NCBI GenBank assembly: GCA_027080755.1 | Contig: JALWQC010000410.1 | Coordinates: forward strand, 1 to 12,700 | DNA length: 12,700 nt | Source of the DNA: Paracoccaceae bacterium | GTDB taxonomy: Bacteria; Pseudomonadota; Alphaproteobacteria; Rhodobacterales; Rhodobacteraceae | Direction of reading: 5' to 3' | In this document: one piece after another, positions 6,552-12,700 of the stretch | Layout: every line of letters starts with the position of its first letter | How positions within the stretch are numbered: the stretch's first letter is position 1 | Translations under genes and position numbers: made by a program | The notes under the pieces: generated by a model | What the model was told of the DNA's origin: nothing | The model's input: only the letters and a program-made list of their open reading frames with translations | Databases searched by the model: none

Positions 6552-7302
6552 AACCCGCATAATACCCTGTCTGGATGTAAAGGACGGCCGCGTGGTCAAG
6601 GGGGTGAACTTCCTTGATCTGGTCGATGCCGGCGACCCCGTGGAAAGCGCCAAGGCCTATGACGCCGCCGGCGCGGACGAGCTGTGTTTTCTGGACATTG
6701 CCGCAACGCTGGAAAACCGTGGCACCATGTATGATCTGGTGTCGCGCACGGCGGAACAGTGTTTCATGCCTCTGACCATCGGCGGCGGGGTGCGCACGCC
6801 CGAGGATGTGCGCAAGCTGCTGCTGGCGGGGGCCGACAAGGTGTCGTTCAATTCCGCTGCCGTTGCCAACCCCGAGGTGGTCGCGGACAGCGCCAACAAA
6901 TTCGGCAACCAGTGCATTGTCGTGGCGATCGACGCCAAAACCGTCGCCCCTGGAAAATGGGAGATTTTCACGCACGGCGGATCGAAACCCACCGGCATCG
7001 ACGCGGTGGAATTCGCGCGTCTGGTCGAAAGCAAGGGGGCGGGGGAAATCCTGCTGACCTCTATGGATCGGGACGGCACCAAGGCGGGGTTCAACCTGCC
7101 GCTGACCCGCGCCATCAGCGACGCGGTGCATATTCCGGTGATCGCCTCGGGCGGGGTGGGGAATCTGCAACATCTGGTGGACGGCGTGACAGAGGGCCAC
7201 GCCTCGGCCGTGCTTGCCGCTTCCATTTTCCATTTCGGCGAGTATACCATACACGAAGCCAAAGAATACATGCAGGAGGCCGGGGTTCCGGTAAGACTAT
7301 AA
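6544..7302 (+). CDS. hisF: Imidazole glycerol phosphate synthase cyclase subunit
   Basis: HisF joins with the glutaminase HisH to convert PRFAR plus ammonia into imidazole glycerol phosphate and AICAR. The 252-aa barrel is of normal length. It has the catalytic Asp11 in [14 protein letters not shown] and Asp130 in VVAIDAK, plus the phosphate-binding loops [11 protein letters not shown] (78-88) and VIASGGVGN. The ATG lies inside the last codons of hisA (ATGCTTAA), preceded by an AAAGGGGAACAGG purine stretch. The stop overlaps the hisE start by one base (TAATG), so hisA, hisF and hisE form one translationally coupled unit. hisH is not in the window. Confidence 0.98.
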   Translation: MLKTRIIPCLDVKDGRVVKGVNFLDLVDAGDPVESAKAYDAAGADELCFLDIAATLENRGTMYDLVSRTAEQCFMPLTIGGGVRTPEDVRKLLLAGADKVSFNSAAVANPEVVADSANKFGNQCIVVAIDAKTVAPGKWEIFTHGGSKPTGIDAVEFARLVESKGAGEILLTSMDRDGTKAGFNLPLTRAISDAVHIPVIASGGVGNLQHLVDGVTEGHASAVLAASIFHFGEYTIHEAKEYMQEAGVPVRL

Positions 7303-7619
7303 TGGCAAATGTTCTAACGCGTCTGGCGCGCAAAATCGAAAGCCGCAAAGGCGGGGACGAAAAAAACTCCTACGCGGCGAAACTCTTCGCCCGCGGCCCC
7401 TATAAATGCGCCGAGAAATTCGGCGAAGAGGCGGTAGAGGCCATCATCGCCGCCGCCAAGGACGACCCCAAAAACCTGACGGAAGAGGCCGCGGATGTCC
7501 TGTTCCACATGCTGGTCATGCTGTCCTCCCGTGGCGTTCGCTGGGAAGATGTGCTAAAGGAACTGGAACGGCGCGAGGGAGTTTCCGGCATTGTGGAGAA
7601 ACAGTCGCGCAAGAAATAG
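7302..7619 (+). CDS. hisE: Phosphoribosyl-ATP pyrophosphatase
   Basis: HisE hydrolyses phosphoribosyl-ATP to phosphoribosyl-AMP and pyrophosphate, the second step of histidine synthesis. The 105-aa product is an all-alpha PRA-PH protein of usual stand-alone size. It shows the family pattern [20 protein letters not shown], then [13 protein letters not shown], with metal-binding acidic residues in KFGEEAVE and [10 protein letters not shown]. It is separate from HisI, as in most alphaproteobacteria. The ATG at 7302 overlaps the hisF stop by 1 nt. Its TAG stop is embedded in the AGGAGG ribosome binding site of the next gene. Confidence 0.97.
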   Translation: MANVLTRLARKIESRKGGDEKNSYAAKLFARGPYKCAEKFGEEAVEAIIAAAKDDPKNLTEEAADVLFHMLVMLSSRGVRWEDVLKELERREGVSGIVEKQSRKK

Positions 7620-7628
7620 GAGGCGACC

Positions 7629-8057
7629 TTGGACCACCCCCGACGCAATACGCTTGCGCTTGCACTGGCAGGACTGGCCTTTGCCACAACAGGATTTGCA
7701 ATGTCACAGAAACCGGAAATACGCACGATCAGCGCCGAATGCCTGATAACGGGGGATACGGGCGTGCCCTATGCCGCGCAGATCTGCCCCGCCTTTTACG
7801 AGGCAATTGCCGCCCTGTGGGACGGCGCACAAGTCGAACCGCCCCGGGATAACCGCACGGCGGACATGGCCCTGACCCTGAACGCCACGGCCATAAATCA
7901 GGGGCTGCTGGCGGCCTCTGTCACATGGGAGCGGAGCGGGGAATCGGCAGGGGAAACCCCTGAATTGCACATCAGCATCTCCGACGCACCGCTGAATGCC
8001 AGCGTCCTGCAACGCGGATTTCTGCCCCTTTTGCGCGATATCGCCAGGGAAAACTAG
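7629..8057 (+). CDS. Small exported protein of unknown function, TTG start
   Basis: I do not recognise this 142-aa protein. Its N-terminus MDHPRRNTLALALAGLAFAT, followed by TGFA, is a good signal peptide (positive n-region, alanine/leucine core, cleavage after about residue 24), so the mature chain is probably periplasmic. Two cysteines, at about 38 and 53, could form a disulfide. The start is the TTG at 7629: an AGGAGG lies 5 nt upstream, and only this start includes the signal peptide. The alternative ATG at 7701 would delete it and has no ribosome site. The AGGAGG overlaps the hisE stop, so the gene is the last member of the his transcript. A histidine-related role is not implied by the sequence. 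Confidence 0.78.
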   Translation: MDHPRRNTLALALAGLAFATTGFAMSQKPEIRTISAECLITGDTGVPYAAQICPAFYEAIAALWDGAQVEPPRDNRTADMALTLNATAINQGLLAASVTWERSGESAGETPELHISISDAPLNASVLQRGFLPLLRDIAREN

Positions 8058-8078
8058 CGTTTCGGCCTTTCTTAACAA

Positions 8079-8106
8079 TTGATTTATTACCGGTTCCGGC
8101 TATTAT
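8079..8106 (+). promoter_or_regulatory. Sigma-70-type promoter of the RTX protease gene
   Basis: TTGATT (8079-8084), a 16-bp spacer and TATTAT (8101-8106, five of six) lie in the only AT-rich gap of the region. The predicted start near 8113 leaves about 32 nt before the ATG at 8145. This supports that start and independent transcription of the protease. Confidence 0.6.
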
Positions 8107-8144
8107 TGCCCAAATAACACCAATTATCTTTGACAGGCCCAGCC

Positions 8145-9527
8145 ATGACCGTAAACAGAACCGATCCGATTGTTACCTATCTCTGGAAAATGGGCTGGGT
8201 GGCCGATGGCACTATTGCGCATCACTACAATGTCCAGCCCGGGGATACGATAACCTATTATGTTGGCGGTCTAAGCACAGCCGGCCAGCAATTTGCCACG
8301 GCGGCCTTTGCCATGTGGCATGACATTACCGGCATCAATTTCACCGAGGTCAGCACAGCCGGGGCCGCAACGGTTACCTTTGAAAACACCAATGCCGGCG
8401 CCTATGGCGGCTCCAGCTATTACACATCGGGATCGCAGGCAGGAATTTCCGTCAGCGGCTCTGTCAATATCAGCTCCAACTGGATTAGCGGCGACACGGA
8501 CGGGTCGGGCAATGCGGTTCTGGATACCTATTCCTTCCAGACCTACATCCACGAAATCGGCCATGTTCTGGGGCTGAGCCATCCCGGCGCCTATGACGGG
8601 AACGCCAGCTTTCCTGCCGACGCGGCATTCCCCAATGATTCGTGGCAGGCCACGATCATGTCCTATTTCGATCAGGTGGAAAACACGAACACAACCGGTG
8701 CGGACGGAACGACGGCTGCATCTTATGCCTATGTCCTGACGCCGCAGATTGCCGATATTCTGGCCATTCAGGCCCTTTACGGCATAACTGTAGCGGATGC
8801 CGGAACGCGGACCGGGGACACGACCTACGGGTATAATTCCAATGCCGGTGGCGTTCTGGATGATCTGACCAGCTTTACCAACAATGTTTCGCTGACGATC
8901 TTTGATTCCGCCGGTGTTGATACGCTCGACTTCTCGGGGGAAAACGGGGCGCAGTATATTGTGCTGCGGGACGGGCATATCTCGGACGTTATGGGCAGCA
9001 TCGGCAATCTGGCGATCGCCTATGACGTGGTTATCGAAAACGCGATTGGCGGCACAGGGAACGACACCATCAAGGGGAACTTCACCGCCAATGTTATCAC
9101 CGGCGGCGGCGGGGATGACTACCTTGTCGGCGGGCGCGGGGATGATGTTGTCTGGGGTGGCTCCGGTAACGACCAGCTACGCGGCGACAAGGGCGATGAC
9201 ACGCTTGAGGGTGGCAGCGGCAACGATGTTCTGCGGGGTGGCCTGGGGACGGACACCATGACCGGCGGTGCCGGCGCGGACACCTTTATTTTCCGCCGCA
9301 CCAAGGATTTCTCGGACACGACATCCAGCGACACCATCACCGATTTCGAGGATGGTGTTGACCATATCAAGCTGAACGGGGACGGCACGGCCTATACCAT
9401 GGCGGATGTGGCGATTACCGATCTTGGCGGCGGGAATTTCGACGTGACGGTTGATTCCAGCCATGTCATCCATGTTGCAGCCGATGCCGGATCCGTGCTG
9501 GACGCCAACGACTTTATTTTCGTCTAA
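8145..9527 (+). CDS. Serralysin-like M10 zinc metalloprotease with RTX repeats
   Basis: The 460-aa protein is an extracellular protease of the serralysin (M10B, metzincin) type. Residues 1 to about 215 form the catalytic domain. The zinc site [11 protein letters not shown] has His136, Glu137, His140 and His146, and the Met-turn IMSYF has Met172 and Tyr174. Residues 216-300 lead into about nine glycine-rich nonapeptides (302-382) that bind calcium as a beta-roll. The C-terminus (to DANDFIFV) looks like an uncleaved type I secretion signal; there is no Sec signal peptide. Neither a type I exporter nor a protease inhibitor is encoded in this window. The start is the ATG at 8145 (weak site, AGG 7 nt upstream); the in-frame TTG at 8130 is possible but less likely. 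The stop overlaps the recR stop by 4 nt on opposite strands. Confidence 0.95.
   Translation: MTVNRTDPIVTYLWKMGWVADGTIAHHYNVQPGDTITYYVGGLSTAGQQFATAAFAMWHDITGINFTEVSTAGAATVTFENTNAGAYGGSSYYTSGSQAGISVSGSVNISSNWISGDTDGSGNAVLDTYSFQTYIHEIGHVLGLSHPGAYDGNASFPADAAFPNDSWQATIMSYFDQVENTNTTGADGTTAASYAYVLTPQIADILAIQALYGITVADAGTRTGDTTYGYNSNAGGVLDDLTSFTNNVSLTIFDSAGVDTLDFSGENGAQYIVLRDGHISDVMGSIGNLAIAYDVVIENAIGGTGNDTIKGNFTANVITGGGGDDYLVGGRGDDVVWGGSGNDQLRGDKGDDTLEGGSGNDVLRGGLGTDTMTGGAGADTFIFRRTKDFSDTTSSDTITDFEDGVDHIKLNGDGTAYTMADVAITDLGGGNFDVTVDSSHVIHVAADAGSVLDANDFIFV
9048..9290 (+). repeat. RTX nonapeptide repeat region
   Basis: About nine consecutive 27-nt units encode GGxGxDxUx nonapeptides (for example [27 protein letters not shown]). 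The second unit (GNFTANVIT) is degenerate. These bind calcium in the secreted RTX protein. Confidence 0.9.
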
Positions 9528-10126
9528 AAGGTTTTGCGGGCCTTCAGGGCGGCGGTGATTGTGCCGTCGTCGAGATAGTCCAGCTCCCCTCCGATCGGGA
9601 CGCCCTGGGCGAGGGATGTAATTTCCACCGGACTGTCCGACAGCTGGTCGGCGATGTAATGCGCCGTGGTTTGCCCGTCGATCGTGGCATTGAGGGCGAG
9701 GACCACCTCGGTAACCCGGGTGTCGGCAATGCGGCGGACCAGCTGCGGGATGCGCAAATCGTCCGGCCCGACCCCGTCAAGCGCCGACAGCACCCCGCCA
9801 AGCACATGGTAGCGGCCCTTGAACACCGACGCGCGTTCCATCGCCCACAGGTCCGCCACGTCGGAAACCACGCAAATCAGGCTTTCGTCCCGTTTGGGAT
9901 CCAGACAGATCTCGCAGGTTTCCGAGGTGCCGATATTGCCGCAAATGCCACACTCGCGCGCGTGGATCGCCACCTCGGCCATGGCCTGCGCCAGGGGTTC
10001 CAGCAACAGGCCGCGCTTCTTTATCAGCTGCAACACCGCCCGACGGGCCGAGCGCGGGCCGAGGCCCGGCAGCTTGGCCATCAGGTCGATCAGGTGTTCG
10101 ACCTCTTTCCCTGCAGTGCCGGCCAT
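9524..10126 (-). CDS. recR: Recombination mediator RecR
   Basis: RecR works with RecF/RecO to load RecA on SSB-coated gapped DNA. The 200-aa product has the usual length. The N-terminal helix-hairpin-helix is [12 protein letters not shown] (19-30). The C4 zinc finger uses Cys59, Cys62, Cys71 and Cys74. The Toprim domain covers about residues 81-175 ([25 protein letters not shown]). The end is the conserved [15 protein letters not shown] region. The ATG at 10126 overlaps the ybaB stop by one base (TAATG), so the pair is translationally coupled. Its TAG overlaps the stop of the convergent protease gene. Confidence 0.98.
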   Translation of the reverse strand: MAGTAGKEVEHLIDLMAKLPGLGPRSARRAVLQLIKKRGLLLEPLAQAMAEVAIHARECGICGNIGTSETCEICLDPKRDESLICVVSDVADLWAMERASVFKGRYHVLGGVLSALDGVGPDDLRIPQLVRRIADTRVTEVVLALNATIDGQTTAHYIADQLSDSPVEITSLAQGVPIGGELDYLDDGTITAALKARKTF

Positions 10127-10473
10127 TACATGCCCGGGAATTTCATGCCCTCGGGCAGGGGCAGACCCTCGGTCGCCTTGGCCATCTCGGCCTGCGCCGC
10201 CTCGGCCGCCTTTAGCTGGGCTTCCTTGATTGCGGCAAGGATCAGGTCTTCTACCACTTCTTTATCCTCGGGGACGAACAGGGCGGGGTCGATGCTCAGC
10301 CCCTTCAGCTCGCCTTTGGCATTGGCGGTGCAAGTGACCATGCCGGCGCCGGATTCACCGGTCACCATGATATCCTCAAGCGCCTCTTGCGCCTGCTGCA
10401 CCTTGCCCTGCATTTCCTTTGCCTGCTTCATCAGCTTGGCCATATCGCCAAGCCCGCCTAGACCTTTGAGCAT
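10126..10473 (-). CDS. ybaB: YbaB/EbfC family nucleoid-associated protein
   Basis: Small DNA-binding protein that forms tweezer-like dimers; it is commonly encoded between dnaX and recR. The 115-aa product has the N-terminal coiled helix ([20 protein letters not shown], residues 11-30) and a central strand region ([20 protein letters not shown]). It ends in an Ala-rich helix and a Met/Pro tail. The ATG at 10473 has AAGGA 7 nt upstream; an upstream in-frame extension to 10524 would run through this site and a hairpin and is rejected. It is coupled to recR by a 1-nt overlap. Upstream, instead of dnaX directly, lies a pseudogene. Confidence 0.95.
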   Translation of the reverse strand: MLKGLGGLGDMAKLMKQAKEMQGKVQQAQEALEDIMVTGESGAGMVTCTANAKGELKGLSIDPALFVPEDKEVVEDLILAAIKEAQLKAAEAAQAEMAKATEGLPLPEGMKFPGM

Positions 10474-10482
10474 GTGAAATCC

Positions 10483-10531
10483 TTTCTGGTTGGTTAACAC
10501 CAGAAATAGGCTGCCAGGGGGCAAATGGCAA
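10483..10531 (-). promoter_or_regulatory. Promoter and inverted repeat upstream of ybaB-recR
   Basis: On the minus strand TTGCCA (10531-10526, five of six) is followed after 17 bp by TATTTC (10508-10503, three of six). A perfect 8-bp inverted repeat, TTTCTGGT and ACCAGAAA around 8 nt (10483-10506), overlaps the -10 and abuts the AAGGA site of ybaB. It may be an operator at the promoter or an RNA hairpin near the ribosome site on read-through transcripts. Confidence 0.45.
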
Positions 10532-10536
10532 TGCGC

Positions 10537-11438
10537 CTATTGGGTGGTGGAAACCTTGTCATACATTCCAACGGCTTCATTCATGGCCTTCAGAACCGCC
10601 TCGACATCAGAGGCCACGATCTGCCGTTCCTATTTCGAGGGCACAACGCCCTTGGTAATGCCGATCAAAATCTTGTCTACGGGCGTCCACAGATCCTTGA
10701 CCTGCAACAGCTTGGCGCGAATTTCATCGTTGGGCGGGGGCATGATCGTGCCGGCATAGCCGTTAATCAGGGCATCAAGCGTTGCATCAAACAACGACAG
10801 GCTTTCCGTCAAATTGGCGACATTTTTCTGCGGGTCCACACCGGCGGCGGCAAGACATGCCTCTTTTGCGGCTTTTTGCGTCAACATCCGCTGACGGCCG
10901 GCCAGATTGACGGTCATCCCCACAACGGCCGGCAATTCGGGAAGTTCCGCGCCGTATTTACTGGAAATAACGCCAACCGTGTCGTTCATTTCTTCAAGAA
11001 GGTGCAATCCTGCCGCATCAATTTCCCCCAATGTCGTAGCGTCGGCCGGTTTACCATCAAGAATATCCTGCAAACGGGGGCAAATTGCGTCCAATCTTCA
11101 TCAACTTTTGCCAGACCAACAAGAATCGCAGGATTGTTTTCCAGCCCCAAACCCAAAGACTCATCCCCGATTTGCAATGCCTTGGCGGTTTTTTCAAAAG
11201 TTTCGATAGAAGACTTCAGGACGTCCTTTTGCCCGTCAACATCCACCCCCATCGTGATGAAACAGGCGGATTTCACCATGCGTTGCGACAACATCCGCTG
11301 ACGGCCGGCAAGGTTTACCCGCAGCTTTGCCTCGTCAGCGGCGGGCGTTTGGGCCATGACCGGCGGAACAAAGGAAACTGTCGCGGCGCCAAGCATTGCA
11401 ACGGCCAGACGCATCGCTGGTTTATCAAATATTTTCAC
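10537..11438 (-). pseudogene. Broken tandem-PilJ protein gene (frameshift plus in-frame stop)
   Basis: This is a decayed paralogue of the intact neighbour. From a GTG at 11438 (N-terminus MKIFDKPAMRLAVAMLGAAT) it encodes a signal peptide ending VMAQ at residue 30, the same position as in the paralogue. The first PilJ module (VNLAGRQRMLSQRM) follows. After WTQFAP the frame is lost: the coding-strand run of five Cs (11080-11076) needs one more C to continue as RLQDILDGKP, which matches the paralogue's KVQTVLDNPD. The restored frame holds the second module (VNLAGRQRMLTQK), but meets an in-frame TAG at 10632-10630. Beyond that, a further 30 codons (including EAVLKAMNEAVGMYDK) still align without gaps to the paralogue C-terminus, up to a TAG at 10539-10537. 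Repaired, it would be 300 aa. Two separate lesions argue for a real pseudogene, possibly recent. Confidence 0.85.
10882..11309 (-). repeat. Pair of 21-bp identical repeats within the PilJ pseudogene
   Basis: Bases 10882-10902 and 11289-11309 are identical over 21 bp and code the AGRQRML core of the two PilJ modules. Looser copies occur in the intact paralogue at 11882-11902 and 12290-12310. They reflect module duplication and could permit slippage or recombination. Confidence 0.75.
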
Positions 11439-11530
11439 AGTCAGACCCGCTTGTGGTCGAATGATCCGCCAAGCAGTTATCAATTAATGCATAACTTGTA
11501 AAGACTCACCAATCCGAGGTCAGCCAAGAC

Positions 11531-12439
11531 CTAACGTCTTTCGGTTCCATCCACGAATTCATACAGCTTTACGGCCTCGTTCATAGTAACCAGAACCTCT
11601 TCCATCTTGTCGGCAATCAGCAAACGGTCCGCCTCGGAAATCGGCCCCCCGCTGGCGGCAGCCTGTAAAACGGCGGCAGGTTCTTTCCACAGCGCCTTCA
11701 CTTCCAGAAGCTTGGCGTGGATGTCGTCATTCGGGGCGGCCATAACCGCACCCGGGAAACCGTCAATCAGCGCATCAAGCGTGGCAGTGAAATACTGGGC
11801 GGTTGCCTCCAGATCGGCGCGGTTGGCGTCGGGCTCCACGCCGGCATCGATCAGGCAGAAATCCTTGGACATCTTTTGCGTAAACATACGCTGGCGACCG
11901 GCCAGATCGATCGTGACCGCCAGAATAAGCGGCAACTCCGGCAGCTGGTCCCCGTAGGTTTTGGCGATGAAATTAACGGCCGTATTCATGTCCTTCAACA
12001 ACGCCAGACCCGAGGCATTCAGGTCCGCCAGAGTCGCGACATCAATATCAGGATTGTCCAGAACAGTCTGCACCTTCGGGGCAAAATCGTCCCAGCGCTT
12101 CTGCACGCGGGTCAGCGCGACGAAAACCGCGGGATTGCGTTCGGGCTTCAACTCTAGCGTATCGCTACCGTTGCTTAAGGCATCGTTGGTTACGGCAAAC
12201 AGATCATAGGTCTTTTGCAGCATTTTTTCGTGCTTCTCGACCTCGACACCGGTCAGGATAAAACAGGCCGCTTTCGACATCCTTTGCGAAAACATACGCT
12301 GACGCCCTGCCAGATTGATGCGCCGTTTGGCATCATCGGCGGCATCGCTTTGTGCGGAAACGGGGACGACAGAAATAAAACAACTGGTAATCAATACAGA
12401 AATCGTCACGCCAAGACGTGTAAGATACGACATTTGCAT
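11531..12439 (-). CDS. Exported protein with two PilJ-type sensor modules
   Basis: The 302-aa protein has a signal peptide (residues 1-29, ending VPVSA before Q30) and no further membrane segment, so it should be soluble in the periplasm. It consists of two similar helical modules of about 130 aa. Each opens with a PilJ-family motif: INLAGRQRMFSQRMSKAACF at 41-60 and IDLAGRQRMFTQKMSKDFCL at 177-196. Each has one cysteine at the matching position (59 and 195) and a later helix with MNTAV or MNEAV. PilJ N-terminal domains usually sit in chemoreceptors and histidine kinases; a stand-alone tandem form has no signalling output of its own. The start is the ATG at 12439, with GGAG 8 nt upstream; the ATG at 12433 is an alternative. 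It lies 77 nt after dnaX, with no clear terminator between. Ligand and partner are unknown. Confidence 0.88.
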   Translation of the reverse strand: MQMSYLTRLGVTISVLITSCFISVVPVSAQSDAADDAKRRINLAGRQRMFSQRMSKAACFILTGVEVEKHEKMLQKTYDLFAVTNDALSNGSDTLELKPERNPAVFVALTRVQKRWDDFAPKVQTVLDNPDIDVATLADLNASGLALLKDMNTAVNFIAKTYGDQLPELPLILAVTIDLAGRQRMFTQKMSKDFCLIDAGVEPDANRADLEATAQYFTATLDALIDGFPGAVMAAPNDDIHAKLLEVKALWKEPAAVLQAAASGGPISEADRLLIADKMEEVLVTMNEAVKLYEFVDGTERR

Positions 12440-12516
12440 TACAAGCTCCGATGTTTAAGGCACGGCACATTTAGGTTAGTTCTAATTAATACAAGCACAG
12501 GGGTAAATGACTTTTC

Positions 12517-12700
12517 TCAACTATCCTGTGAAAAAGGATCGATCGGGTCCCAATTATCATCGACATCATCGGGATCAATCGGCACGACCCCCTCGTTTAT
12601 GTCGTCAAAGCCGTTGGAGCGCACATCGCGAATCTCGGCGCCGGGGAAGGCCTCCAACACCGTTTGCACCAAAGGGTGGCCCAGCGCCTGTGTATACAGG
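12517..12700 (-). CDS. dnaX: DNA polymerase III gamma/tau subunit, C-terminal end only
   Basis: The minus strand is open from the window edge to a TGA at 12519-12517 and gives the last 60 residues: LYTQALGHPLVQTVLEAFPG, AEIRDVRSNGF, then an acidic tail with NWDPIDPF. The HPLVQ...FPGAEI block and the acidic WDPF-type ending match the C-terminus of alphaproteobacterial DnaX, and the position upstream of ybaB-recR fits. DnaX forms the clamp-loader ATPase and links it to the polymerase. The ATPase domain lies outside the window, so the call rests on the tail and on context. Confidence 0.75.
   Translation of the reverse strand, partial: LYTQALGHPLVQTVLEAFPGAEIRDVRSNGFDDINEGVVPIDPDDVDDNWDPIDPFSQDS

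Noticed and set aside
5652..6653. Minus-strand 333-codon open frame across the Hint gene end and hisA
   Set aside because: Antisense shadow; composition rich in Arg/His/Pro/Gly without motifs, and it covers two certain genes on the plus strand.
8130..8144. TTG at 8130 as the start of the RTX protease
   Set aside because: It adds only five residues, and no ribosome binding site is visible in the A/T-rich sequence before it. The ATG at 8145 is the simpler choice.
9048..9290. CRISPR-like regular repeats
   Set aside because: The 27-nt periodicity is continuous coding for RTX nonapeptides, with no spacers and diverged units.
11076..11080. Sequencing error as the sole cause of the broken PilJ gene
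   Set aside because: A homopolymer miscall could explain the frameshift but not the separate in-frame TAG at 10630-10632. It cannot be excluded for the frameshift alone.
10630..11094. A separate 154-aa gene for the second half of the broken PilJ protein
   Set aside because: It has no signal peptide and starts mid-module. Its N-terminal codons align with the middle of the intact paralogue, so it is the distal part of a frameshifted gene.

Overview
The window looks like chromosomal DNA of an alphaproteobacterium, most likely a marine Rhodobacteraceae (Roseobacter-type) strain. The reasons are the cysteine-free S4 protein, the hisA-hisF-hisE order, the dnaX / ybaB / recR neighbourhood, a Hint_2-type exoprotein and an M10 RTX protease, all at fairly high GC. 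This assignment is inference from protein style and gene order; no database search was run.

Layout. The left edge holds the 3' part of an Lrp/AsnC regulator (+), which converges with rpsD (-) on a shared bidirectional terminator. rpsD starts with GTG and has a consensus-like promoter and a leader of about 119 nt with three hairpins. Next, on the minus strand, come a peroxiredoxin, a MAPEG membrane protein and a voltage-gated-type K+ channel, read in that order, with an intrinsic terminator after the peroxiredoxin. rlmJ (+) diverges from the peroxiredoxin across a perfect inverted repeat, and converges with a 1-nt gap on a secreted DUF2147 protein (-). A lamin-tail/Hint protein (+) follows behind its own promoter. 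Then comes the compact hisA-hisF-hisE run (+), which is joined by a small exported protein with a TTG start. A serralysin-like RTX metalloprotease (+) with its own promoter ends in a 4-nt tail-to-tail overlap with recR (-). recR and ybaB form a minus-strand pair overlapping by 1 nt.

To the right, between ybaB-recR and the C-terminal end of dnaX (cut by the window edge), lie two tandem minus-strand paralogues. Both encode exported proteins made of two PilJ-type modules. The dnaX-proximal copy is intact (302 aa). The ybaB-proximal copy is a pseudogene of almost the same design length (300 codons), with one single-base frameshift in a C-run and one in-frame TAG. The pair splits what is usually a tight dnaX-ybaB-recR cluster.

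Functionally the window mixes housekeeping (ribosome assembly, rRNA methylation, histidine synthesis, recombinational repair, replication) with envelope and secreted accessory functions (LTD-Hint protein, RTX protease, tandem-PilJ proteins, DUF2147). The most interesting points are the tandem-PilJ gene pair, whose repeated motif resembles the nitrate-binding P-box of NarX/NarQ, and the structured rpsD leader that appears to bury its ribosome binding site. I see no CRISPR array, IS element, prophage or tRNA, and no stretch over 300 bases without a gene or pseudogene.
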